Assembly: GCA_022575985.1 (NCBI GenBank)
Contig: JAKSXM010000107.1
Location: 496,001-560,000, forward strand
DNA: 64,000 nt
Reading direction: 5' to 3'
Source: Anagrus nilaparvatae
Taxonomy: Eukaryota > Arthropoda > Insecta > Hymenoptera > Mymaridae
The notes under the pieces are model-generated. The model did not search any database. It was not told the origin of the DNA and saw only the letters and a program-made list of their open reading frames with translations. Positions 45,890 through 57,227 of the stretch are shown here, piece by piece. The position numbers and the translations under genes were made by a program. How positions within the stretch are numbered: position 1 is the stretch's first letter; each line of letters opens with the position of its first letter.

Positions 45890-46300
45890 TTGAAAGCAAA
45901 AGAAGAAAAGTAATCTTTGTAAAATAAAAGCAAAATCTCCGTGCACAAAATTTTTTAAGCTCAAAAAAAAAAAAAGAATGAAATCAGCCAATTGACTCTT
46001 TATAAAACAAAACTTAAATTCACAATCTTAGGCTTCCCGAAAAAAGACATAATAAATCTAGAGTTTAAAAACTCTAGCAAAAAAAATGTACGATTTTTTT
46101 CTTTTTAGGTACTTTTAGGCGTTTTCACAGAAAATTAATAAATTTCAGCTGAAAAATATTTTTCGAAAAATTGGTTTCATTATTAAGCATTTTTAGGTAA
46201 ACTTGCTTACTGCAGTAAATTGAGAGCGTTTGTAAGTTACGAGTAAGATGGCCAAAATTAAGCTTACCGGTTAACACAATCTTTTTACGTGGGTGGATAC
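45890..46300 (-). repeat. Outer inverted flank, right arm
   Basis: Inverted counterpart of 15,660-16,440 without the 409-bp MITE. See the left arm for anchors. Confidence 0.65.
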
Positions 46301-46909
46301 ATTTTTGTTTTCATTTTTGTTTACGTTAGAAATGATTTGTGCTGCGTGTGCAATAAGTAATTAAAGATTGTAAAAAATTTATTTAACTGTATGTTTGCAT
46401 AAACTTCTTGTACTTATTTACGAATAAACTGTACTATTACCAATAATCTACATTATCTGTTATCTATTTTGCTAGTCCATCTAAATATTTAGCCTATAAG
46501 GTAATTTTGTTCAATCTTCCTATTACCTACTATAAAGTTCTTTTTACCTACAGCTCTGAAAAAATAAATTCAAATCCTCCAATAAGGTGAGTTTTAAATG
46601 TATTTCTTAACAAAAAATTTTAAATATTAGTACTACAATTCTGGTGTGCACGGTTATAAAATAAATTTTTCTTGAAAAAGATTATTTAACTTTTGGACTG
46701 AAGGATTATTAAAATTCGGGTTTTTAAATTTCATTGTAAAGACCATTCGTTTTACTTATGAATCGTTACAATTTATTTACAGACTTAAATATTCGGTATA
46801 TTTGGGTTAGGTGCAAAAGATTTCGTTACACTTTTCATTATGGACTTTTTTTTTTCGTTGTAAAGTACCCCACCCACCCATTTAATGGATTTCGAGCCCT
46901 GAGTTTCTA
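46301..46909. other. Intergenic sequence, nothing recognised
   Basis: Between the outer inverted flank and the 1.1-kb palindrome. A 73-codon frame starting at 46,758 has no recognisable motif and enters the palindrome. Confidence 0.4.
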
Positions 46910-48031
46910 CTCTAACAAAAATAACCACGTAGTTATACTCCCTGGCTCAGAGAGTTATTTCAGGGAGTTAACTCCCTAAAACAGGGAGTTAACCACCTAA
47001 AACAGAGAGTTAAACTCCCTGATTTAGAGAGTTAACTCCCTGATTTAGGGAGTTAACTCCCTGAAATTTCTGTCATCTCCACGAATACCTTCGGGATGAA
47101 AATGGACCGTACGAGGGAAGACTGATATCCTGGAGGCGTAAATTTTAATTTTTCATCCAAAACAATTTTCCAATTTTCCAATTTTCCAATATGGCGGACC
47201 AGAAAAAATCAAAATAAAGACTTTCTACATTACCTGGGGGTTTTCGGGGCCGAGAAAACCGATTTTATGAATGAAAATTTTGATTTTTTTGCCCCAACAT
47301 ATTTTCCAATTTTCCAAGATGGCGGACCAGAAAAAATCAAAATAAAGACTTTCTACATTACCTAGGGGTTTTCGGGGCCGAGAAAACCGTTTTTATGAAT
47401 GAAAATTTTAATTTTTTTGCCCCAACATATTTTCCAATTTTCCAAGATGGCGTACCAGAAAAAATAAAAATAAATACTTTTTTCATTACCTAGGGTCCGC
47501 CATATTCTAAAATTGGAAAATATGTTGGGACAAAAAGATAAAAATTTCTTTTATAAAATCGGTTTTCTCGGCCCCGAAAACCCCTAGATAATGTAGAAAG
47601 TCTTTATTTTTATTTATTTTGGTCCGCCATCTTGGAAAATATGTTGGGGCAAAAAAATAAAAATTTTCATTCATAAAATCGGTTTTCTCGGCCCCGAAAA
47701 CCCCCAGGTAATGTAGAAAGTCTTTATTTTGATTTTTTCTGGTCCGCCATATTGGAAAATTGGAAAATTGGAAAATTGTTTTGGATGAAAAATTAAAATT
47801 TACGCCTCCAGGATATCAGTTTTCCCTCGTACGGTCCATTTTCATCCCGAAGGTATTCGTGGAGATGACAGAAATTTCAGGGAGTTAACTCCCTAAATCA
47901 GGGAGTTAACTCTCTAAATCAGGGAGTTTAACTCTCTGTTTTAGGTGGTTAACTCCCTGTTTTAGGGAGTTAACTCCCTGAAATAACTCTCTGAGCCAGG
48001 GAGTATAACTACGTGGTTATTTTTGTTAGAG
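46910..48031. mobile_element. 1.1-kb near-perfect palindrome with GGGAGTTAACTCCC array
   Basis: Arms of about 550 bp meet near 47,480. Ends CTCTAACAAAAATAACCACG. The outer 130 bp of each arm are a ~21-bp tandem array whose core GGGAGTTAACTCCC is itself palindromic. The inner part is about two and a half units of ~125 bp containing 'ccaattttccaagatggcgg' and 'ggttttcggggccgagaaaa'. Arms differ at few sites, so it is recent or maintained by conversion. No target duplication is clear. The inner unit also occurs in an intron of the mannosidase (58,060-58,400). Confidence 0.8.
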
Positions 48032-48387
48032 ATTTGCCATCAGCAAAAATCATTGTCAAAATCATTATCTTATTATAACTTATAACCTATAATTCTTATG
48101 TGGTGAAAAACAAATTCAAGATGCATTGTTATAATATTATAATAATATAAACAATATTTAGATACCAAAAAATTATTTAATTTTAGACAAAAAAATTTAA
48201 CTGTAGGTTACGCTATTAATATTTTTTTACATACTGAATTCTGAAATTGTACAAATTCAGTGCAAACAGTATATACATTGCAGGTCACGCGATATTAGAA
48301 AACAGTTCGAGAATCTAAATTCGCAGATAAAAATTTAAAGTGTTCTTATTTTGTTCCTTCTAATATAAAGATTAATAAATAAAGAAA
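48032..48387. other. Intergenic sequence, nothing recognised
   Basis: AT-rich, without open frame or repeat ends. Confidence 0.4.
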
Positions 48388-48724
48388 ATGGAGAGTAAAT
48401 TTAATATTACTAATTTTAATATTTGCTTCGTGCTTTCCAAAAAGTATAAAAAGTTTGAAGACTGCAGTGAGGAAATGTGTGATGTGTTTAATGTATTTTG
48501 TTTATATATATTATTTACTTTAAAAAAATGTTAATTTAAATATGTAAAAAAATAAAACAAAATTTATTGCAGAAATGCATCTTCAGTAGTAAAGCTTCCG
48601 AATGGATTGTCACATCTGTTGTCACTGAAAAAAGAGCTATGGAAATTCTACCAAGTAACAATATTTTTGTTTTGGAGTCTTTCGAAGGAGAAGTTTTCAA
48701 TAATCTACAAAGCAACAAATGCAA
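48388..48724 (+). CDS. Possible two-exon fragment of an unassigned gene
   Basis: An ATG at 48,388 opens about 35 codons (MESKFNITNF...) that could end at the weak donor AAT|GTATTT (exon 48,388-48,492). After 'tttattgcAG' a second exon (48,573-48,724) continues in phase 0 for 50 codons (KCIFSSKASEWIV...) to a strong donor AA|GTGAGT. Codon composition of the second exon looks coding. The next exon is not found. Joining directly to 49,713 in this frame gives an early stop, so it is either a separate gene, the 5' part of the F-box gene in another splice form, or chance. No domain recognised. Confidence 0.3.
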
Positions 48725-48884
48725 GTGAGTGAAATATATGTATTAACTTTATATGTATTGAACAATAACTTAAACGTTTATAAATAAGTTTTATTTGTCT
48801 CAAAATATCATATCTGCTAAACAAATAACTAAAAAGGGGCGGGTAAAAAATTGTTGGAAACTTGAAGCTGGTAAAAAAATTTTT

Positions 48885-48935
48885 CCCGGCTTCGTCAAGC
48901 ACTCGTGCTCGTGCTCATGCCAGTGCTAAAATTTT
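48885..48935 (+). repeat. Repeat family F fragment
   Basis: 'cccggcttcgtcaagcactc' and 'gtgctcgtgctcatgccag' resemble the GC-richer core at 39,660-39,700 and 62,595-62,640. Confidence 0.4.
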
Positions 48936-49712
48936 AAGCCCTTGAAACTTACATACTATTATACTTATATATACTACTAATTACTTCATTAGGCTCTGTC
49001 CGAAACTAATCATTTTTAATTAATCTCGAAAGTCCTCACGTACGATACGCGTAGAAGACAGGCACTTAAATATATATTTCTCAAAATTTTACTAAAAAAC
49101 ATAATAAAAGAATCAAATAAATCATCCTTAATATTAAGGTCTAAACTTTGACCTCTTATAACTTGGTCCCAGTGCGTCCGACTGAAAAATTGCTAAAGAC
49201 CATTTTTGTAGGAAATTTTTTCAGCTATAACTTTTATTTGAAACTTTTTTTTTATTTTGCTTACTTTTTAAATTATTTGCAAAAAACCGTTTTGCCCCAG
49301 CTTTTGCCCCCCCTGGGGGGGCCCAGCACTGGGTTGGAATGTCTGATTTTGTTTCCACTTTCAAATTAGCTCAAAATCAGCACATTCCACGACTTTTCTT
49401 TTCTGGAGGATTTTTGTCGATGTCGAGACCTTTATTCAATGGCCTAAATTACAACTAAATAATAATACAATTATTTAAAACCTAATGAAGCGAGTATGTG
49501 CGGGGTTTGTCCATAGAGCCTCGATAATTCATCTATTCTATCCTGTATCGATGGGTTTATCTAACAATTTATACTGTTTAGCGGTTTAGAGTTCAGAATT
49601 TTTAAATTTCTTGATAAAAATAAAAAAATAGCATCCCATTTTTCAGAAACATTTCCTTCATCAACTGGATAATAGAATTAATTTTTAGTTAAAATTTTTT
49701 TTTTATTTTCAG
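48936..49712. other. Intron or intergenic sequence upstream of the F-box exon
   Basis: Contains a GC-rich spot near 49,300-49,325 and otherwise nothing I can assign. A 5' exon for the F-box gene is expected here or further left. Confidence 0.35.
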
Positions 49713-51193
49713 ATTCAGTCAAAAACTCCAATGAAGGTCTTATTGGTTGCCTTAACGATGATTGTTTACGACTTATTTTCGGATGTTTATCAATGAGTGA
49801 TAAAATTAAGATTGAGGAAGTCTGCCAGCGATGGGATTCAGTCAGTAAAACTTCATGGAATGATGTACGAAGTTTAGAAATAAACAAAGACTTTGAATCT
49901 CATTATTTAAGAATTTATGAAAATTTAGAAGGTATCACTAAATTTGTGAATCAAATAATAGAAAGGTGTGGAAAATACTTGAATAAAGTGTCAGTTAGCT
50001 ATTATAAGGATGCTGCCATCAATTACGACCAGATAATGAAAAATCTAATAAAATATTGTACAAATCTAAGCAGTTTATTTTTGACAGATTATGAACTTGA
50101 TGATTATAAAATTTTCACGGAAAAGCAACTTCAAGCAATATTTAATAACAATACAAATCTTCGGCATATTTCTTTATCGAGTTTAAATTTAAATGGTAAA
50201 TGTTTTTCATGCATAAAAAACCCAAATTTAATTGAAAGCTTGAAATTACTTCATCTTGAACTTGAAATATTTGATCCTGTGTTGGAATTCATGTCAAAAT
50301 TAAAAAATTTACAAAATTTAAAAATATTTCATTCCATACGGGAATTTGGTGGTTTAAATTTATTAATGAAGGCCATGATAAAGGCTTTATGTGAAAGTGA
50401 TTGCGGCAGCTTAAGTGAGATATATTTATCAGACTATAAAAATCTTGACATTGGTGAGAAGGAGTATAGATTCTTTTCGCGGCAAAAGAATTTGCGAAAA
50501 ATAAAATTTATTGCTTCTAAAATAGATGATGAATTTTTAAAAAATTTGCCAGAAAATAGTTTAGAAGCATTGTTGGGCATAGTAATTTCAAGAAATATAC
50601 CGAATTCTTTGATACGTTTTAAAAATTTGGTTAAATTGAAATGTCGAATTGTATTTTTTACTGATGAATGCATGAAATTATTGTCAGAATGTGAAAAATT
50701 AAAGGATCTGAATATATCCATTGATGAATATTTGTTAACAAAAACTGGAGAAAAGTATTTTGAAAAATTAACAAATCTTGAAGCATTTGATTTAGCAATA
50801 TATAGCGATGACGAACATAATCTAGATAGCATATTGGTATCTCTAAAAAAATGTACAAATTTGAAATCTGTCAACATATGTTTGTGTGAATTCACAGAAG
50901 TTGGAATTTCAAGCTTAAGTTCGCTACCAAATTTGTTGAAGTTAGATATATCCTTTGCAAATTGTGGTCAAGAAACAATAATTAATTTTATAAAAAAGTC
51001 ATCGAAACTGGAAGAATTGAAAATCATGAATTGTGGCAGATTAGATGATAACTTTCCAGAAAGAGTTAGTGAAATAAAAAATAATAGATGTGATAAGCAC
51101 ATTTTAAAAATACACTGTACTCAATACGACATCCCAAAAATTAGTTCTACTATTTTATCACCTCTAGTGTCATTGGTTATCGATGAAATTTGA
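49713..51193 (+). CDS. F-box / leucine-rich-repeat protein (FBXL-like), main exon
   Basis: Long terminal exon. The first in-frame ATG is at 49,793 (466 codons). The same frame is open upstream to a consensus acceptor (ttattttcAG, exon start 49,713), and those 26 codons encode the start of an F-box, NDDCLRLIFGCL, which continues after the ATG as KIEEVCQRW. The true start codon is therefore probably in an upstream exon. F-box proteins recruit substrates to SCF ubiquitin ligases through Skp1. After the F-box come irregular leucine-rich repeats (NLRHISLSSLNLNG, NLQNLKIF, NLRKIKFIASKIDD, NLEAFDLAI, NLKSVNICLCEFTEVG, NLLKLDISFANCG, KLEELKIMNCGRLDD), about 25-30 residues each, which would bind the substrate. 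The substrate is unknown. A polyadenylation signal follows 58 bp after the stop. The antisense frames at 50,434-50,895 are shadows. Confidence 0.8.
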
Positions 51194-51250
51194 TTTAAGT
51201 AGATCTCCTACTCGATTCTTTTTTTATATTTAGTTTTATATTTAAAAAAA

Positions 51251-51256
51251 AATAAA
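51251..51256 (+). promoter_or_regulatory. Polyadenylation signal of the F-box gene
   Basis: AATAAA 58 bp after the TGA at 51,191-51,193. Confidence 0.5.
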
Positions 51257-52342
51257 AAACCTTGCAGATAGCTTTTTCAAAGTAGTTTATATTTTCAAAA
51301 TTATGTAATTTGAATAGTGTGAATTTTAAACAAGAACTTATAAATTTCTTAAATATTTTTTTGTTACGCTAAAAAAAAATGTCTGTAAGTAAAAGAAATA
51401 TAAAAATTTATTAAAAAAAAGTATTTTTATTTATATTATAATTAGACCACACAGAAAAATTAAATTTTAAAATGTTTTACTTTTTTACACTGTACAAGTG
51501 TATACATAAATAAGCAGTTTTATGAATTATGCTACTTTAAACAGATGACTTTATTTGAAAGGCTTTTACTCTAATGATTTGAGTTTCAGTTTTTCGGAGC
51601 AACTAATATATTATAGCTTTCAGTTTATTTGTGATATAAATTTTTTTTTATAATTTTCATTAACTTTTATTATTTAATCAAGATGGTTAATTTTTCATAA
51701 TTTCATTGATTTCGTTAGAAGAAGTTCGAAAATCAAGTTAAAATTTTCATGCGATGACATGAAAAGCATGAAAATGGAAAATGATGAAAAATCGTTTTCT
51801 TTGTAACAATAAAAAGTTTAAGGAATAAAAAAATTTTAAGGACTATTAGAAGAAAAAAAAATAATACTTTTTGAGGAATTTTGAAAATTCAATTTTCATT
51901 TAAAGTTCTTGTCTGTTTTTTGGCTTTCCTCGGCTGGATCGTCTTAAGTAGGAAATTATTTTTACATATCCTGTTTTGCTAGAGAACCATTTTCAGCTTC
52001 ATTTAAATCGAAACAAAATTAAAATTAAAAGTTTCTTTCAGAATTTTAAAAATATTTAAAAAACAAAAAACTGCTGCCAGCAACCTATTAAAATTGGTTT
52101 TTGTATAAATGATCAAGACTTTAGCCTCCTTTCTTTTAGTACCTAATGTTTAACTAAAATTTACTCATAAAATAAAATTTTTTAAAATTATTGTACACAA
52201 AATAACTTCTTGTAGGAAATGGCCGATTTTTTGATACGTTGTAGATTTTATCATTCTGAACAAAAGTCTGAATAGGCACAAAGCTCCAAAGTGTCAACTT
52301 TGGCTGCTACGGAGCTTGAAAGTTCCATTATATAGCAAGGTT
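51257..52342. other. Intergenic sequence, nothing recognised
   Basis: AT-rich and gene-free. No repeat ends until the MITE at 52,343. Confidence 0.4.
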
Positions 52343-52739
52343 GGCCGCCATTCAATGGTCATAATTGTCGTTGTCCATTCGGGTCATTTCTCAGAACCTT
52401 GAAATCTGGATTTTTCGAAAACAGACCCATAAATGAATTTCGTATAGAAAAATTCATTTCCGAATTCGTAAAATCAGAATGCATCAAAATAAAGAATAGG
52501 ATAAATTCCGAAATTCTTTTTATGAAACCTTATATTTCATGGTAATTTTTTGCTTTTTACAAATAATAACTTCTGATATTTTATCAAATATGCACTGATT
52601 TTTAGGGATTTTGATTTACCTGCCTTACAACCCTTCTAGTTTTTATTATTCTGCATTAGAAAGTTTGTATACTTAATTTTCTGGATTCGGAAAACTGCCC
52701 CGGATGGACAACGACAATTATGACCAGTGAATGGCGCCC
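52343..52739. mobile_element. Family H MITE (397 bp)
   Basis: Termini GGCCGCCATTCAATGGTCAT and its inverted partner (ending 'accagtgaatggcgccc') extend to arms of about 50 bp including 'ttgtcgttgtccat'. The interior holds an outward-facing repeat of 'cccataaatgaattt'-like sequence. Another copy is at 62,982-63,258 in intron 1 of the mannosidase. Target duplication unclear. Confidence 0.7.
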
Positions 52740-53189
52740 AATTTGATGTCAGATTGACAAGTTTGTCAATTAACTATCAAAATTCTTCAATTTGTAGAAA
52801 ACTTTAAATCTTAGCTGGGATTTACGTATTTTAGGTACCTGATTTCAAAGCTGATGTCAGAATGACAAGATTGTTGATTGACAGCTGTCAATTATAATAA
52901 ATAAATTACCTTTAAAATGTTTAAATTTTGATTTCTAGGATATACTTATTGTTAGTAGAAAAGGGAAGTATTAGTCAGACTCATCTCATTATGTGTGAAA
53001 TTAAGCAGAATTTGATTTCAAGGTTTTCTTCTATCAATTTTAAGATTCTCGATCGCATAGGCAGACCCATTTTAAGTGCTGAGTTTAAAGTTTTGAAATC
53101 TTGTATACGGGTCCCCTGAATGAGCGCCAAACTGACATGCGCTGCGGTGTCCAGATTTCAAAAAATTCTTTTATAATATATTTATTAAT
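52740..53189. other. Intergenic sequence upstream of secreted gene copy 2
   Basis: Contains two related stretches with 'gatgtcaga.tgacaag' (52,743 and 52,853), each followed by 'tgtcaattaa'-like sequence, an imperfect ~110-bp tandem repeat. The 63-codon frame at 52,928-53,119 has no support. Confidence 0.4.
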
Positions 53190-53283
53190 ATATACTTATC
53201 TTGAAAAAATTTATGTATATAAAAAAAATTTTAATGCTTCATTTATAATATTCGAGAGCTAGTTCTTAGAAACATATCAAAAA

Positions 53284-54209
53284 ATGCAGCTAATTATTTT
53301 AAATATTTTTATTAAGATTTTATTGTTAAAATGTGTAAGTAATTATTATTTAAAATTTGAATTTTTAAAATTAAATTTAAAAATATTTTTAGGCAGTAGA
53401 ATCAATGGTACCATATAGTATCGAAACAGTAAATGCATTGCATGTTAAAAGTCATGAAAAATATTTAAGCCATGATGCTAATTTACAAGGGACTCTGGAC
53501 GACAAGCTGATGGCTTTTGAAGGTAATATTAAAAGCATATTAAATAAGGTAACTTTTCTTTACTCGTTTGATTATTAAAAATATTACTTAATGATAAAAT
53601 TTAATTGCTAGCTTGAAAGTAAATATAAAAATTCTGAAGAAATAGCCAAGTCAAACGACATTGACGTTAAAAAGAGTAAGAAGGAATATGATGATATTGA
53701 GAAAAAGTCAGAATCAATAAGTTCGAAATTTGAAGAATGTTTGCTACAAAAGAGTTCGGAATTACTAGCAACTGTACACGACATATCAGAAAGATTTCAA
53801 GATTTAATGGCTAAAATTAGCAGTGCTCAATTTACTTATCAAAATTGCAAATGTTTTGAAGCGATAAGTTTTGACTATGTGCAAATAAAAAAAATTTAAT
53901 CTTATATCAATGTAAAATTTGAATATGTTACATCTCGAACGTCTTGACTGAATAGAAACTAATAATAAAATATTATGACTGTTTAAATTTTTTAAGGGTT
54001 ACAGGGAAAAAGAAAAATTAGAAGGAGATCTAAGATTTGCTGAAGCAGAAATATCGAAAATCAATGAATTGACTAATTTTTATAAAGAAATTGAACCTTT
54101 TTATCGTTATCCCAAAAAAGATGTTCTAGAATTGACAAAAACTAAATATGTTGGAGGTAATATAAATAAATGTATTAATAAATTAATTCCAAATGTTAAT
54201 AAGCTATGA
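53284..54209 (+). CDS. Small secreted coiled-coil protein gene, copy 2
   Basis: Four exons are inferred from splice sites and comparison with copy 1: 53,284-53,334 (signal peptide MQLIILNIFIKILLLKC), 53,393-53,548, 53,612-53,863 and 53,997-54,209 (TGA). Joined they give 223 codons in a single frame. After the signal peptide the protein is hydrophilic, rich in Lys/Glu/Ser, with heptad-like stretches (about residues 60-150) predicting coiled coil, an NCKCF motif near residue 150 and a basic C-terminus. The donor after exon 3 reads GCG|ATAAGT, where copy 1 has ACG|GTAAGT. The lost GT means that exon 3 may instead read through to TAA at 53,897, giving about 164 residues. I do not recognise the family. 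Secretion is inferred from the N-terminus. It lies downstream of the F-box gene and about 3 kb from the 3' end of the convergent mannosidase. Confidence 0.6.
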
Positions 54210-55699
54210 AAAATGTACTAATATTAAAATTCAAATTTTAGAATACGCTTCTAATTTTCACGAGATTTACCTACTTGAGAATATTTCTTTTTATATATTT
54301 GGCTTAACTAGCCAATTCTTAACCAATATAGCTTTAAAAATTTTTAATTTTAATAAGTAAATTTTCGATAAAACCAAGCCAGAAAGTAGTACCAATCCAA
54401 GGTCTCCTAATAAATACGTGAAACTAGTCACGAAAAATAGTAAGGAATTTCCAAAAAAAAATCGAAAATTTTGAATTCTTTAACGAAATCGTATACTTTA
54501 ATAATTCGTTGTATTTACTAATCGTTTATTGCTTAAAATTGACTAATTTTATTGAGCTAAGAAGGATTTAAAAAAAAAAACTGCAGACTACAAAAAACGT
54601 AATTTTCAAAAATTAATGAATTTAAAAAATTATACATTAAGAGTTGAAATTTTTATCCTGCAAACGAAATAGAAAAATTTCGGTGAAAAAATAAATAATA
54701 ATGTATAAATATTAGAATTTGAAAAATAAGCGTGGCAAAGAAATATTATTTAAACAATTGTTAGAGAGCTAATATTATAACGTGACATAAGAAAAAAAAA
54801 TATCCACAAAATAGATAAATTATCAGCTATAATAATGTAAATTTATTTTTATGTTTCAATATTGATTATTTTTCATTCAAAATGTCTGATAAAAATTAGT
54901 TTTTAAAGATGTTTAGTTTTTGAGAAATCCACTATCAATTTGGTTTTTTCCAGGTACGTTAATACTATAATCAACATTTTTTGCCCCTGTAACTTTTGGT
55001 CCTAATGAATTTTTTAGAAAATGAGCAGCTTTGATAAACTTATATAGTAAATTATAATTCATTTTTGTCCCTGAAACTCAGTTAAACAAACAATTTAACT
55101 ATTCAAAATTTTTTAAACGACCTTGCTGAACAATTTATAGGATAAAATTCAATAATTATAAATAATAAATAAATTACTTTTTGAAACGACCTTATAGATT
55201 CTAAAAAATAAAAAAATAATAAAAATTAATTTATATGCGCTAGAAACATCGCGATAATTACTTAATTTTGAGTGAAAAAATTAATTTATTGGAGGTTGGA
55301 ATCCTGGTTTATTTTCTATATGAAGGACATAAATAGACGCTGATATGTGAAATTAGTAACGCACACTGAGAAAATTATATAATTGTGAGAATGATATTAA
55401 ATAACCATATTATTTTGTACGATTACAAATGATATACATAATATCACTCTGATTATATTCTGTAATCATGACAATTATGCGCGTTTTTTCAAAATTACCA
55501 TTTTTTTATATAAAATTACGTATATTTTTAGTTCTACTAAAGATTTTCATTTTTCTCAAAAAATCTCAAACTCCTTTTTATCTTTTCGGACGTAAAGTAC
55601 CTAGAAGTATTAGTTTTAAAAAAATCGTAGTAACTCGATTTCTCTGAATAGCTAATTTTTTGAAAATTTTTATTTCCAAATTTTTTGCATTATAAAGTT

Positions 55700-55880
55700 T
55701 AAAAAAAACTTATAACCGATTTGTGTAAACACAACCTAAATGTATTTACAATTCAATTTGCTATTTTTATAATTTGTAATTATCACCTTTACTAGATGTT
55801 AAGACTATAAATCGAAATTATTCAAAGTATCATTTGACCCTTCTAGGTACTCATCTCTATAAACATCTTCCATGTTAATA
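55700..55880 (+). mobile_element. Family B repeat, internally deleted
   Basis: ACTTATAACCGATTTGTGTA to 'aaacatcttccatgttaa', at the position equivalent to 7,593-7,745. Confidence 0.6.
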
Positions 55881-55990
55881 TGGTAACAGGATATCTTTAC
55901 ACAGAAGTTCTAGTTTTAAGAAATTCATTATCATTTATTTCTCGCAATTTTACTGATTTTAATTTTAAAATTGTCAAAAAAATTCATTAA

Positions 55991-57144
55991 AAACTAAACG
56001 AACGCTGTTGTTTTTATATTATTTGTTGCACGCATATCCCAAGTAACCGGGAAAAACATTTTTTTTTTTTAATTTTCTTTATACGTTTCACGTCATTTGC
56101 AATCATTTGTAGAGATAAAAAATATCCGCTAGTTACTAGCGGAATTCCGGAAATATTCCGTTTGCGGTAACGATCCGATTTTTTATATCGAATGTTCTGC
56201 ACTAATTGGTTTGCTGCAAAAATTTTCTTGAAATTTTCTTATCGTATTTTGCAATAAGGCTTTTCGGGGTAACCGCGTGCCAATGCTTTAACTAATGAGT
56301 TCTCGAGGACAGTCTCCATCTAATACATGCTATTCTTTCCTATTACATGACCAACCCAAATACTAACTCACCATTCATAGGGTTCCTTCCAGTAATAATG
56401 GTCAATTCCTCACAGTTTTCTTAAGTTTGTTTACAGAAATTATTTTTATGAAGAAAATTTATATGTTTTGGGTCTACGTATACAACGTGCATGAATATGA
56501 TAACAATTTACACCAAAAATTGCTTGCAATACACTTCTCGGATTTTTCTACATTTTCTATTGTTATAATTTCGATAAAAACGAGTACCATATAAAATATT
56601 TGTTCAGCGAACAAAAAAATATAAATATTCATGAAAATATAGAAAAAAGCCGAAAAAAATTATATTCATTTGCCTATTGTGGGTTATCAATCCATGGAAA
56701 TTGATATTGCATTAGTATTCAGCAACCCAAAAAAATAATAATTTACAAAAATAATTTTAAAAACAATAATTTTTTAACAATCAAATTGCTTTGGTTACAA
56801 ATGTAACCCAGCCTTTGACTAATGTAGGATTTTTCAACCATTTACATAATTATTAAATTATTAAAATAATTTTTGAATATTTGTATTTATTTAGAGTTTT
56901 TCCTAAACTCTTCTAAATTTATTTTGAACTCGTTTTTAACTCATTTCTGCTCTCATTTTCTGAATTTATATTGAATTCAAAATAAAAATTGAGTTAACTA
57001 GGTTATTCAAGTAAATTTACTTGAAGAATAAAAATAAAATTATATGTACAAGAGTAATAAATTAGTTTTTATTTTCATAATTAATACATCAAATCTTTAG
57101 CAAGACGTAATATTCAAATTATTAATTCAAAGTTTGCTCAATAT
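55991..57144. other. Intergenic sequence between convergent genes
   Basis: Downstream of the mannosidase. No open frame beyond 62 codons, and no repeat that I recognise. Confidence 0.4.
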
Positions 57145-57150
57145 TTTATT
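57145..57150 (-). promoter_or_regulatory. Polyadenylation signal of the mannosidase gene
   Basis: AATAAA on the minus strand, about 78 bp after the stop codon at 57,230-57,228. Confidence 0.5.
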
Positions 57151-57227
57151 ATCAGAATGGAATCCAGTTTTGCTTGGAATTACTTTATATTAAAATTAGG
57201 TATAAAATGCTTCATAACTCATTTCTT

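Larger units (their letters stand above)
53190..55990. repeat. Right copy of the local segmental duplication
   Basis: Homologous in the same order to 2,560-7,870, minus three repeat insertions. It includes the small secreted gene, the 'gcgctagaaacatcgcgataa'-type region (55,240 versus 7,110) and the shared family B insertion at 55,700. Confidence 0.75.

Noticed and set aside
15660..46300. Integrated virus or polydnavirus-type proviral segment
   Set aside because: No viral gene, excision motif or coding sequence was recognised. The block is explained by nested repeats with transposon-like ends.
50434..50895. 153-codon antisense frame and a nested 66-codon frame
   Set aside because: Shadows of the leucine-rich-repeat coding sequence. 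The periodic leucines on the sense strand explain the open antisense frame.
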